DNA of 64,000 nt from assembly GCF_029168945.1 (NCBI RefSeq), contig NC_083606.1:18564041-18628040 (forward strand). The letters are read 5' to 3'. Position 1 is the first letter of the stretch. Each line of letters opens with the position of its first letter. Source of the stretch: Cannabis sativa (taxonomy: Eukaryota > Streptophyta > Magnoliopsida > Rosales > Cannabaceae). The notes beneath the pieces were generated by a model, which made no database searches, was not told the origin of the DNA, and worked only from the letters and a program-made list of their open reading frames with translations. The position numbers were made by a program, and so were the translations under genes. Of the stretch, positions 31,197 to 39,956 are shown piece by piece.

Positions 31197-34100
31197 ATGG
31201 GAAGTGCTAAGTTCGATTTGGAGAAATTCACAGGGAAGAACGACTTCGGATTATGGAGGGTGAAGATGAGAGCATTACTGGTACAACAGGGAATTCAAGA
31301 TGCTCTTCTTGGAGTTGAGAAGATCAGAGACAAGACTGAGAAAGAAAAGATCGAGATCATGGAGAAAGCACACAGTGCAATAATCTTGAGTCTTGGTGAC
31401 AAAGTCTTGAGGGAAGTTTCAAAGGAAACTACAGCTGCTGGTCTTTGGACAAAACTCGAAGGTCTGTACATGACTAAATCCCTTGCAAATCGATTGTTCT
31501 TGAAACAAAAGTTGTATTCCTTCAAGATGCGACCTGGAAAGGGAATTGAAGATCATCTTGATGATTTCAATAAAATCATTCTTGATTTGGAAAATATTGA
31601 TATCAGCATAGAGGATGAAGATCAAGCAATTATTGTTCTTAACTCACTTCCCATGGAAAGCTATGAACACTTCATAGATACTATGATGTATGGGAGAGAT
31701 TCTTTGACTTTGGAAGAGGTTCAAAGTGCTCTTATGTCAAAAGAATTGAAAAGAAAATCTGAGTTAAGAGAAGAACAACCTGGAGAAGGATTGTTGATTG
31801 TTCGAGGAAGAACTGATCAAAGGGAAAACCAGTACAATCAAAACCAGAAGAAAGGAAAACAGAAAGGAAAGTACAAAAAGAAATGCTACATTTGTCACAA
31901 GACTACTCATTTTAAGAAAGATTGTCCTGAACTCAAGAACCTGAATATGAATCAAAGAAACAACTATCACCAAAAACATGGAAGTGCAAATGTTGTTGGT
32001 GTTTGGGATGACAGTGATGGATATGAAAGCGCAGGGGTGTTAGTTGTTACAAATGAAGACTCTGGAGTAGATTGGATCATTGATTCTGGTTGTTCATTTC
32101 ATGTTTGTCCAAACAGAAATCAATTTTCTAACTACAGAAAGATCGATGGAGGAACAGTGAGATTGGGAGACAACAGATCCTGTGCTATAGTTGGAATTGG
32201 ATCAGTAAAGGTTCAGTCATCAGCTGGAATCGAAAATGAGTTGTTACAAGTCAGACATGTACCAGAAATAAAGAAAAACCTCATTTCAGTGGCCATGCTA
32301 GACAAAGATGGATGCTCAATCAAGGTGGAAAATGGTGTTCTTAATGTCAAAAGAGATGAAAAGATCATCATGACAGGTGCTATAATGAATGGTGTTTACA
32401 TCTTAAAAGGTAATTCTCCCTCAAATCTAATTTCTGTTGCTTCTAGAGAAATGCATAATTCCTTTACACTTTGGCATAAAAGACTTGGTCATGTAAGTAA
32501 AAAGGGATTAGAAGTTCTAAGCAATAGAGGTTTACTTGGAAAGAATGTAATCAAAGACTTAGATTTCTGTGAACAATGTGTCTATGGTAAATCTACTAAG
32601 ATTAAGTTTGGAATTGGTTTACATAACACAAAATCTACTCTAGATTACATTCATTCAGATTTGTGGGGACCCTCAAGAACAATGTCTAGGGGAGGAGCTA
32701 GGTATTTCTTGACTTTTATTGATGATCATTCTAGGTATGTTTGGGTTCATATACTCAAAAATAAGAATGATGCTTTCAATACCTTTAAAGATTGGAGAAC
32801 TTTACTTGAAACACAAACTGGAAGAAAAATTAAGAAATTAAGGACTGACAATGGCTTAGAGTTTTGTGCAGATGATTTCACTAACTTTTGCAGAAAGAAT
32901 GGAATAGCAAGGCATAAAACTGTTCCTAGAAACCCTCAACAGAATGGTCTTGCTGAGAGAATGAACAGGACCATTCTGGAGAGAGTTAGATGCTTGCTAA
33001 TTCAATCTGGTTTGCCAAAGGATTTCTGGGCAGAGGCAGTCATGACAGCTTGCCATTTAATCAATAGGTGTCCATCATCTGCAATAGATTTCAAGACACC
33101 AATTGAAGTGTGGACAGGGCATAATGCTAACTACAATCAATTGAGAACCTTTGGATGCATAGCATATGCCCATATCAGACTTGACAAGTTGGAACAAAGA
33201 GCCAGAAACTGTGTTTTCTTGGGCTATCCAGAAGGTGTTAAGGGATATAAAATGTGGAGCATTGAACCAGGAAATCATCAGAGATATTTTGTTAGTAGGG
33301 ATGTTGTGTTTGATGAAAGTTCTGTTTACAAGGATACACTAAAACCTGCAACAAGATCTGAAAATGAAAACTGTTCAGATAGATCCAGATTTGAGGTGGA
33401 ACTTGGTTCAAGTTCTCAACAACTAGATCATCGGTCTGAGATAGAAGATGATGATGAATCTGGAACACAGCTGGATGAACAAGTTGGTGAAATCGAAACA
33501 GATGTTGACACAGGGTTGCAGCATTACCAGTTGGCTAGGGATAGAGCCAAAAGAACTTCAAAGGCTCCTACCAGATTTGGCTATGCAAGCATTGTTCATT
33601 TTGCTTTAAATGTTGCAGAGATGAGTGAGAATGAGCCAAAGTCTTACAAGGAAGCCATGAGTTGTTCAAATAGCAAGAAATGGGGCACTGCAATGGATAA
33701 TGAAATGGATTCATTAGTGAAGAACAAGACATGGATTCTGGTAAGAAGACCAAAAGATGGAAGAATTATCAGTTGCAAATGGGTTTACAGACATAAAGAC
33801 ATGATTCCAGGGTGTGATTCAGCCAGATTTAAGGCTAGATTGGTAGCAAGAGGATTTACACAAAGAGAGGGTATAGATTATACTGAGATATTCTCACCAG
33901 TGGTAAAGCACACATCAATTCGAATGTTATTAGCTTTGACAGCTATAGATGACTTAGAATTGGAACAAATGGATGTAAAAACAGCTTTCTTGCATGGAGA
34001 ATTAGATGAGGAAATTCACATGAAGCAGCCTGAGGGTTATGAAGTAAAAGGGAAGGAAGACCATGTGTGCCTACTAAAGAAATCACTCTATGGTATCAAG

Positions 34101-35003
34101 CAATCTCCTAGACAATGGTATAAAAGGTTTGATGAATACATCACCAAATCTGGTTTTCAGAAAAGTGTCTATGATTGCTGTGTATATGTCAAGAGTGCTG
34201 GTGTTAGATCTGTGGTGTTTCTTTTGCTATATGTGGATGATATGCTAATAGCAAGCAAAAGCAGTGAAGAAATTAAGAAAGTAAAAGGGTTACTGAGTTC
34301 TGAGTTTGATATGAAAGATCTTGGTCCAGCCAAGAAAATTCTTGGGATTGAAATACTAAGAGATAGAAATAATAAGAGCCTAATTCTATTTCAAAGTGAT
34401 TATATCTCAAAGGTTTTGCATCGATTTGGGTTTTCTGATGCTAAACCTGTCAGTGCACCCTTGGCACAACACTTCAAACTATCACAAACTCAGTCACCTA
34501 CCACTGATGAGGAGCAGAAACAGATGGAAACAATTCCATACACTAATCTAGTGGGAAGTTTAATGTACATTATGGTATGTACTAGGCCTGACCTTTGTCA
34601 CAGCCTAAGTGTGATCAGTAGGTTCATGGGAAATCCAGGCCTTGAGCACTGGAATGCAGTTAAATGGGTTATGAGATATCTCAGGGGAACATCAAGCATG
34701 GGACTCAAATACATGTCAGTGTCATCTAAGCAACAAGTGCAGGGTTTTGTCGACTCTGATTATGCAGGAGACACAAACACTCGAAGGTCACAAACTGGCT
34801 ACATCTTCACCTTAAATCAGTGTGCTATAAGCTGGAAAGCCAATCTACAATCCATAGTTGCATTGTCAACTACTGAAGCAGAATATATTGCTTGTACAGA
34901 AGCAATAAAAGAAGCAATTTGGCTTAAAGGTTTGAGCAGAGAGATGAACATTGATCAAAGATGTATCACAGTCTCGTGTGACAGCCAAAGTGCTTTGCAC
35001 TAA
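31197..35003 (+). CDS. Copia gag-pol polyprotein, nearly intact, early stop in RNase H
   Basis: The frame starts [20 protein letters not shown] and covers, by residue: gag to about 200; zinc knuckle [14 protein letters not shown] near 230 (the usual Gly before His is Thr); protease [13 protein letters not shown] near 293; integrase with [14 protein letters not shown] near 423 and D, D, 35, E ([13 protein letters not shown] near 507, RTDNGLEF near 548, LAERMN near 585); reverse transcriptase with [13 protein letters not shown] near 1011; RNase H with [20 protein letters not shown] near 1184. It stops at SCDSQSALH with TAA 35001-35003. The frame continues as SKNQVYHERTKHIDVRLHF to a TGA near 35174 and a TAA after GISEPA. 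The two C-terminal stops are recent nonsense changes. Confidence 0.93.
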   Translation: MGSAKFDLEKFTGKNDFGLWRVKMRALLVQQGIQDALLGVEKIRDKTEKEKIEIMEKAHSAIILSLGDKVLREVSKETTAAGLWTKLEGLYMTKSLANRLFLKQKLYSFKMRPGKGIEDHLDDFNKIILDLENIDISIEDEDQAIIVLNSLPMESYEHFIDTMMYGRDSLTLEEVQSALMSKELKRKSELREEQPGEGLLIVRGRTDQRENQYNQNQKKGKQKGKYKKKCYICHKTTHFKKDCPELKNLNMNQRNNYHQKHGSANVVGVWDDSDGYESAGVLVVTNEDSGVDWIIDSGCSFHVCPNRNQFSNYRKIDGGTVRLGDNRSCAIVGIGSVKVQSSAGIENELLQVRHVPEIKKNLISVAMLDKDGCSIKVENGVLNVKRDEKIIMTGAIMNGVYILKGNSPSNLISVASREMHNSFTLWHKRLGHVSKKGLEVLSNRGLLGKNVIKDLDFCEQCVYGKSTKIKFGIGLHNTKSTLDYIHSDLWGPSRTMSRGGARYFLTFIDDHSRYVWVHILKNKNDAFNTFKDWRTLLETQTGRKIKKLRTDNGLEFCADDFTNFCRKNGIARHKTVPRNPQQNGLAERMNRTILERVRCLLIQSGLPKDFWAEAVMTACHLINRCPSSAIDFKTPIEVWTGHNANYNQLRTFGCIAYAHIRLDKLEQRARNCVFLGYPEGVKGYKMWSIEPGNHQRYFVSRDVVFDESSVYKDTLKPATRSENENCSDRSRFEVELGSSSQQLDHRSEIEDDDESGTQLDEQVGEIETDVDTGLQHYQLARDRAKRTSKAPTRFGYASIVHFALNVAEMSENEPKSYKEAMSCSNSKKWGTAMDNEMDSLVKNKTWILVRRPKDGRIISCKWVYRHKDMIPGCDSARFKARLVARGFTQREGIDYTEIFSPVVKHTSIRMLLALTAIDDLELEQMDVKTAFLHGELDEEIHMKQPEGYEVKGKEDHVCLLKKSLYGIKQSPRQWYKRFDEYITKSGFQKSVYDCCVYVKSAGVRSVVFLLLYVDDMLIASKSSEEIKKVKGLLSSEFDMKDLGPAKKILGIEILRDRNNKSLILFQSDYISKVLHRFGFSDAKPVSAPLAQHFKLSQTQSPTTDEEQKQMETIPYTNLVGSLMYIMVCTRPDLCHSLSVISRFMGNPGLEHWNAVKWVMRYLRGTSSMGLKYMSVSSKQQVQGFVDSDYAGDTNTRRSQTGYIFTLNQCAISWKANLQSIVALSTTEAEYIACTEAIKEAIWLKGLSREMNIDQRCITVSCDSQSALH

Positions 35004-35204
35004 AGCAAGAACCAGGTGTATCACGAGAGGACCAAACACATTGATGTTCGGCTACACTTCATCAGAGACATACTTGCAGAAGGCAAAGTAAGGCTTGAGA
35101 AGATAGCATCTGAGGATAATCCATCAGACATACTTACAAAGGTAGTGACTACAGCAAAGTTCAACAAATTTTGAGATCAACTTGGAATTTCAGAGCCTGC
35201 TTAA
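35004..35204 (+). pseudogene. C-terminal tail of the nested Copia RNase H after the stop
   Basis: In frame with the main polyprotein, this stretch encodes the conserved HERTKHIDVRLHFIRDILAE and NPSDILTKVV, then has a TGA before DQLGISEPA and a final TAA. It shows that about 65 residues of RNase H are cut off in this copy. Confidence 0.8.
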
Positions 35205-35237
35205 TCACTACCGTGAGGCCAACTTTGAGTGACAACT

Positions 35238-35249
35238 AAGGTGGAAATC
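35238..35249 (+). other. Polypurine tract of the nested Copia
   Basis: AAGGTGGAAATC lies directly before the 3' LTR start TGTGAAGTAG. Confidence 0.75.
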
Positions 35250-35576
35250 TGTGAAGTAGTTGCCACTTACTGTTGGCGGTTGACAGTTAGTTCCTAACTG
35301 TCTAGGTGTCATAGGAGTTAGTTAACTCTCTAACTAATTGTACCTAACTAACTGTCGTGTATATAAGGCATTAGTTAATCCTAGTTTAGTTAGCTTACTC
35401 TTAATCAAGACACTTGTATATATGTAATACAATTTGATTCATTCAATAAGATTCAATACACTTTACAACTTGTTGTTACTTGATTACTCTGTTTTTTGGG
35501 TTTTGGTTACTGAGTTAGAGTTCTGTCCAAGAACTCAGGTTGCATGAGGCAACAAATCGAAGCTGCATTCCTAACA
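35250..35576 (+). repeat. 3' LTR of the nested Copia
   Basis: It equals the 5' LTR except for two substitutions (CTTACTGTTGG instead of CTTACGGTTGG, and CTGTCGTG instead of CTGCCGTG). TCTTT follows at 35577-35581. Confidence 0.94.
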
Positions 35577-35581
35577 TCTTT

Positions 35582-36113
35582 TTAGGCTCAATATGTGTAG
35601 AACAAAGAATAGGTTAAGGCTCAAAAAAAGGGTAACTAGGATAAACTTACAAGGATGGCTTGAAAGGCACAATCGATCCAAAAAATGCCTAAATCACTTT
35701 CCTAGTCATGCATAATTTATTATTTCGCCTCAAATAGCAAGCAAGCAAGTTCTAGAATTTATTTCAAACAACTTTCCACATTCCATAATCAACATGCATA
35801 AAACAATTCAATTACTAGCAAATTACCTAATATGATTCCATGCTCAAAATTGAAATTAGTCAAGAATGTAATATCACCAAGCACACGAATTTTTCGAAAA
35901 TAAGTGAACTTTTCAAATCATGCTATCTACCTACTTTCAGATTGACTCATATTAAGAAAATTGACTCACAATAATAAAAACTAAAAATTAAAAATTAAAA
36001 GACATAAAACTTAAAAACAAAAAACAAAAACTGAAAATAAAAATTTAAGTCACCCCCCAAACTAAAGTGACACATTGTCCCCAATGTGACATTAAAGAAA
36101 AGGGAAAGGAAAC
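35582..36113 (-). other. LARD interior, right part, non-coding
   Basis: No coding region is recognised between the nested Copia and the gag-like fragment. The stretch ends with an A-rich tract and CACCCCCCAAACTAAAGTGAC near 36050, which on the minus strand is a second purine-rich tract. Confidence 0.45.
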
Positions 36114-37060
36114 TTACCTGGGTGCCACATCAATAAGCGGTTGACGCCCATAATAAGCGTCATGCAAGACAACTTGAAAATTATTATTGTACTTGCCTTC
36201 AAGCTTGGCAAGTGATGAGTTTGAACAAAAGTCAACACCAACAACACAAGACTTTGGATGATGAGCTTGGGGAGAAGCCTTTCGTAGCTTGCAGAGGATA
36301 TAATATGGTGTTGATGAAATATATGGATTCAGTGGTGGTTTATTTGTCAATATCATTGATGAAGTCGAATCAATGATGTCATGTTCTTCCTCATCCTCCA
36401 ATATCACAGTATCTACACTTTCATCCAACAACCCTTCTTCTTGTTGCTCACTCTCCACTTGGCTATCCATATCATTGCTTGTGATTTCATATTCAATGAG
36501 TTCTTCTTCACAAGGATCTTGATCTTCAATTGTAGGCTCATTATCTTCCCTGTATTCAACTAATGACCCTTCTTCATTGTAGCAAGAACTCTCATAACTT
36601 TCATTATTAGAGTTATTACATTCTGAATCATGAGCCATTGAATTATCACATAAGGATCTCACCATGTCAGTTAAGCGATTAATCTCTCCTGGAAGTGATT
36701 GCATAAGTGCTAGTAGTTGTTCCTCTTTTTCAGTTTGTTGGGATGAATTTGGGCAATAAGGTGGGTATTGGTGACTCCAACCCTGAAGTGATGGATCCCA
36801 ATGCCAGTCGTAATCAAAATCTGCCATGTTATTCAACAGATTTATTATATCATTGCCTCTCATTAATAGAGGTGCTCCAGTTGCCTCTGCTCCATAATCA
36901 ACCCAGCTTCTTGTTTCATCATTAAGTGCATTATAGAAGAGTCACGTAAAACATCCACTTGAGAAAGTGGGATAACATCTCTTTCCAAGCTCTTTATATC
37001 TCCTCCAAGCAGAATAGAATGACTCATTGTGTTGTTGGGCAAAATCCTCAAGATATAGCA
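36114..37060 (-). pseudogene. Gag-like fragment of the LARD, with acidic C-terminal region
   Basis: On the minus strand the frame reads EDFAQQHNESFYSAWRRYK and CYPTFSSGCFT, then a TGA near 36942, then LFYNALNDETRSWVDYGAEA and MRGNDIINLLNNMADFDYDW. This is the retrotransposon gag pattern of Athila-type elements (W+.YK, F..GL, D......GG). The part after the ATG at 36863 is 249 residues, strongly acidic, and ends with KYNNNFQVVLHDAYYGRQPL. It is not known to have an enzymatic domain. One in-frame stop and the absent N-terminus make it a remnant. Confidence 0.65.
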
Positions 37061-37231
37061 TCTAGATTTATCTTGTAGGTCAAACTCATAAGTAAAACAT
37101 TAGTAAAATTAAAAAAATAAAACTAAATTCGTACTGAAAAGATAAAAATTTGAAATAACAAAATTAATACTAAAGCTAAGAAGAAAAACTAAATTACAAC
37201 AAAATTTAATTTTTAATAATATTAACTAACA

Positions 37232-37254
37232 CTCCCCGGCAACGGCGCCAAAAA
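37232..37254 (-). other. Primer-binding site of the LARD
   Basis: On the minus strand TTTTTGGCGCCGTTGCCGGG directly follows the 5' LTR, allowing two bases. This is the usual primer site of plant Athila/Tat-type Gypsy elements and fixes the minus orientation. Confidence 0.8.
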
Positions 37255-37256
37255 CT

Positions 37257-38582
37257 TGTTGCGATATTTTTGCACACGCAAGTGTACGTATCGTTTAAAG
37301 TAGTAGACTCACTAGGAGTGAGGTCGATTCCACAGGGAGTGTAGTTAAGTACGTTAAAATTAAACTTTTACTTCTATTTGGTTAAATAAAAAATAAAGAA
37401 AGAATTAAGAATAAGAAACTAGTAAGAAACAATTATACAAGAAAATTGAAAGTTAATAAAAACTAAGGCTTCGATTTCAATTGTTTCTATTGAATATGGC
37501 CTAATATGATTATTTTCTAAATATTAATTTCTATGCAATAACAGGTTTACTAAGGTAATTTATAGTCTTCTCAGATATATAAATCTCAATTACATGCAAA
37601 CTTTCTACTCTCGTGATAAATTTAACATGCAACAGGCATTAAACACAGAAACCCTATAAGCTATCTAAACCATATAGGTACTCTCGTCCTATATCGAAAT
37701 TCAGTTCTATTTTACTATAGCATATTTGACACTCACTTCTCAGATCTCGCATCAAAATCATAGACAGATAATTGGTGATCAGGCAATTAAAAGTAATTAA
37801 GCACAAATAAAATAGAATACATAGAAATTAGGGGGAAAATAAATCATATTAAAACCATAAAGAATGTCAAACAATATCCATCTAACCCTAATTAAAGTGT
37901 TTAGCTACACATGTTCATTGAAGCAAAATTACACATAGTAACTTTAAGAAAAGAGATGAAAATAGAGAAGAGAAGAAGAGAAGAATGCTGAAAACCCTGA
38001 GAAGTATGCCTCCAATTTTGCAGTTGATCTCTCCACTCTGTATCTGAATTCTCTCTTTTTTTTCTCTCTGAAATTGCTTAATTAAATCAACTCTCTTCTG
38101 CTCTTTATATAGGCATTCAGGTCCTAAAAAGATGGGAAAATCGCACATGTTTAAATTCCCATTCGAATTTAAATTTTTTTAGGAAACCTCAAACGAGATA
38201 TTTTTTCTACTGCGTCGACGAATAGTATTTTGGTCATAACTCTCTCGATATTTCTTGGAATTAGACGATTCAAGATGTTCTGGAAAGATAAAAGAGAGAT
38301 CTAGAACTTTCATGTTTTGACTTTTTCCAAAATCTAATCAGAACATTGTCGAATTCAGGCTTGAAATTTCGGCTTTATTTCCTTGCACAATTTTCTCTAT
38401 TTTAAATATCATGATATTTTTATATTTTTCCCATCTTTTTCTCTGATATTTTTCTAATCTTCTTCTATTTTAAATCTGCAAAAATAAAAGATAACAAGCG
38501 TAAAAATACTCCAAACACGATTAAAACTTAATTAAAAATATACTAAACTTAATCTAAAATTAATACTAAAAATAACCTAACA
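37257..38582 (-). repeat. 5' LTR of the LARD (right copy)
   Basis: It has the same length, 1326 bp, as the left copy and shows scattered substitutions (for example GATTCCACAGGG against GATCCCACAGGG). The divergence is higher than between the nested Copia LTRs, in agreement with the order of insertion. The TATA box lies at about 38103-38111 on the minus strand. Confidence 0.9.
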
Positions 38583-38587
38583 GGCTC

Positions 38588-39400
38588 TCTATATTGTTGG
38601 GCGAAGATGGACCCCAAGATATTTGAGAGGAAATGAACCGTCTTCCATCTGTAAAGTATTCAGCAAGCTCCTTTTACAGTTATCAATAACTCCCCCAAAG
38701 TAAGTCAAAGAATTTATTGGTCGAAAGGCCTGTGGCCTCACAAAAATTGTTGAAAGCAGTTTGAACAAGGTTGAGTGATCTTTCATTGCCTTTGCAAAAG
38801 ATAACTAAATCATCAGCAAAACAAAGATTGATTAGTTTTAAGGAAGTACAAAGCGGATGAAATCCAAAGGCATTAGTGCTTGAAACTTGTTAAAGCAACC
38901 TCGTCAAATAATTCATGATGAGAACAAACAAGAGTGGAGACATAGGATCTCCTTGACGAAGACCCTTTTCTCCTTTAAAAGCACTTTGAATTCTCTCATT
39001 CATCATAAGCAAATAAGTAGTACCCTTTTAGGCAAACTATTATCCAATCTATAAACTGAGAGGGGAAACACAAACCCTTAAGTAATTCATGAACAAAGTT
39101 CCAATCTACTATGTCATACGCTTTGCTAAAATCAATTTTCATCAAACATCTAGCTGAAATATTTTTCTAGCGTATCTCTTAAGAAGATCTGGAAATATAA
39201 GGATAGTATGTGTCATTAATCTATTTTTAATGAAAGCACCCTGGTTAAGATGAATTAAGTAAGAGAGCACTTCTGAAAGCCTCACGCATAATATTTTTTA
39301 GAACACTTGTAAAGGGCATTACAACAAGCAAAAGATGGACTATCATAGGGATTAAAGAAATGATAGTTTCATTAAGGGCATTATGGAACATACCTGTCTG
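38588..39400 (-). pseudogene. LINE ORF2, reverse-transcriptase core
   Basis: The minus strand encodes KIDFSKAYDIVDWNFVHELL, CFPSQFIDWI, FKGEKGLRQGDPMSPLLFVL, LINLCFADDLVIFCKG (catalytic FADD near 38810) and FPLKYLGVHLRPTI. These blocks are in the order of plant L1-type LINE reverse transcriptase. Internal stops and shifts are present. The LARD inserted shortly after KYLGVHLRP. Confidence 0.82.
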
Positions 39401-39445
39401 GAATAAATTCAGCACAATATTAGAAATGATAGTTGTATTACAATT

Positions 39446-39893
39446 GCAATGAAGTTATTTTTGAATTTTTTAGTTGTTTTATAATTTATTTATAATTGTT
39501 GTTGTTGGTTTCTTATGATTATTTTCTTACTTGGAAAAAGTATATCTTAGTAATTTTAAAATTTTAAAAGTATATTCTTATAAATGAAAATTTTAATTGG
39601 TAATATTATAAATAAAACAAAATAGTATTTTTTTAAAATTTTCCATTTTAACTATGCAGACAATAATACATCACCCACCTAGAATGTATCCACGAAAAAG
39701 AAAAGGCAATATTTAATTAGTACATACCCTTAAATAATTGAATGCTACTTTGAAGACTAGGTCACTACTTCCACTATAAACGACAAAATTTTATATTTTA
39801 TAAATACATTGCAGAACAGCTGGGGAGACCGTATATTATGACTTAGGGAGAAAAGGAGTTTGAAAACTCTTGTCTCTTTTGAACTACTCCATT
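39446..39893. other. Spacer upstream of NLR gene 2
   Basis: This is AT-rich non-coding sequence between the LINE target duplication and the NLR 2 promoter. No element boundaries are recognised. Confidence 0.45.
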
Positions 39894-39900
39894 TATATAA
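39894..39900 (+). promoter_or_regulatory. Candidate TATA box of NLR gene 2
   Basis: TATATAA lies 63 bp before the ATG at 39957 in the context CATTTATATAATGCC. If used, the leader would be only about 30 nt. In AT-rich plant DNA such matches also arise by chance. Confidence 0.35.
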
Positions 39901-39956
39901 TGCCATACAAATTATGATGGGAAGTTTTGAATACCCAATTTCTCAGATTGTATGAA

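Larger units (their letters stand above)
30785..35576 (+). mobile_element. Young Copia retrotransposon nested in the LARD, TSD TCTTT
   Basis: Identical-length LTRs of 327 bp (30785-31111 and 35250-35576) differ by eye at two positions. They are flanked by TCTTT at 30780-30784 and 35577-35581. A tRNA-iMet type primer site TGGTATCAGAGC follows the 5' LTR, and AAGGTGGAAATC precedes the 3' LTR. The gag-pol frame is open for 1268 codons and is spoiled only by stops near its C-terminus. This is the youngest level of the nest and a relative of the Copia at 3474. Confidence 0.95.
28709..38582 (-). mobile_element. Non-autonomous Gypsy element (LARD-like, Athila-type), TSD GGCTC
   Basis: Two 1326-bp LTRs (28709-30034 and 37257-38582) are flanked by GGCTC at 28704-28708 and 38583-38587. 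The primer-binding site, TGGCGCCGTTGCCGGGGAG on the minus strand, lies next to the right LTR, and a purine tract (AGTTTGAGGGAATT) next to the left one, so the element is in minus orientation. Apart from a later Copia insertion at 30785-35576, the interior is about 2.4 kb with only a gag-like fragment and no pol. It must have depended on proteins of a related element. It inserted into LINE ORF2. Confidence 0.88.
27566..39429 (-). mobile_element. 5'-truncated LINE (L1 type), host of the nested insertion
   Basis: Direct repeats TAGTTGTATTATAATT (27550-27565) and TAGTTGTATTACAATT (39430-39445) match in 15 of 16 bases and flank the LINE as a target duplication. Without the nested element at 28709-38582 the LINE is about 2 kb. 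It reads on the minus strand: reverse transcriptase on the right (38588-39400), then fingers, thumb and the zinc-binding domain on the left (27656-28703). The 5' part, including the endonuclease, is missing, as is usual for LINE insertions. No long poly(A) remains at the left end. Confidence 0.75.

Noticed and set aside
39927..39956. N-terminal extension of NLR gene 2
   Set aside because: The extension would start at TTG, not ATG; the first ATG in frame is 39957.
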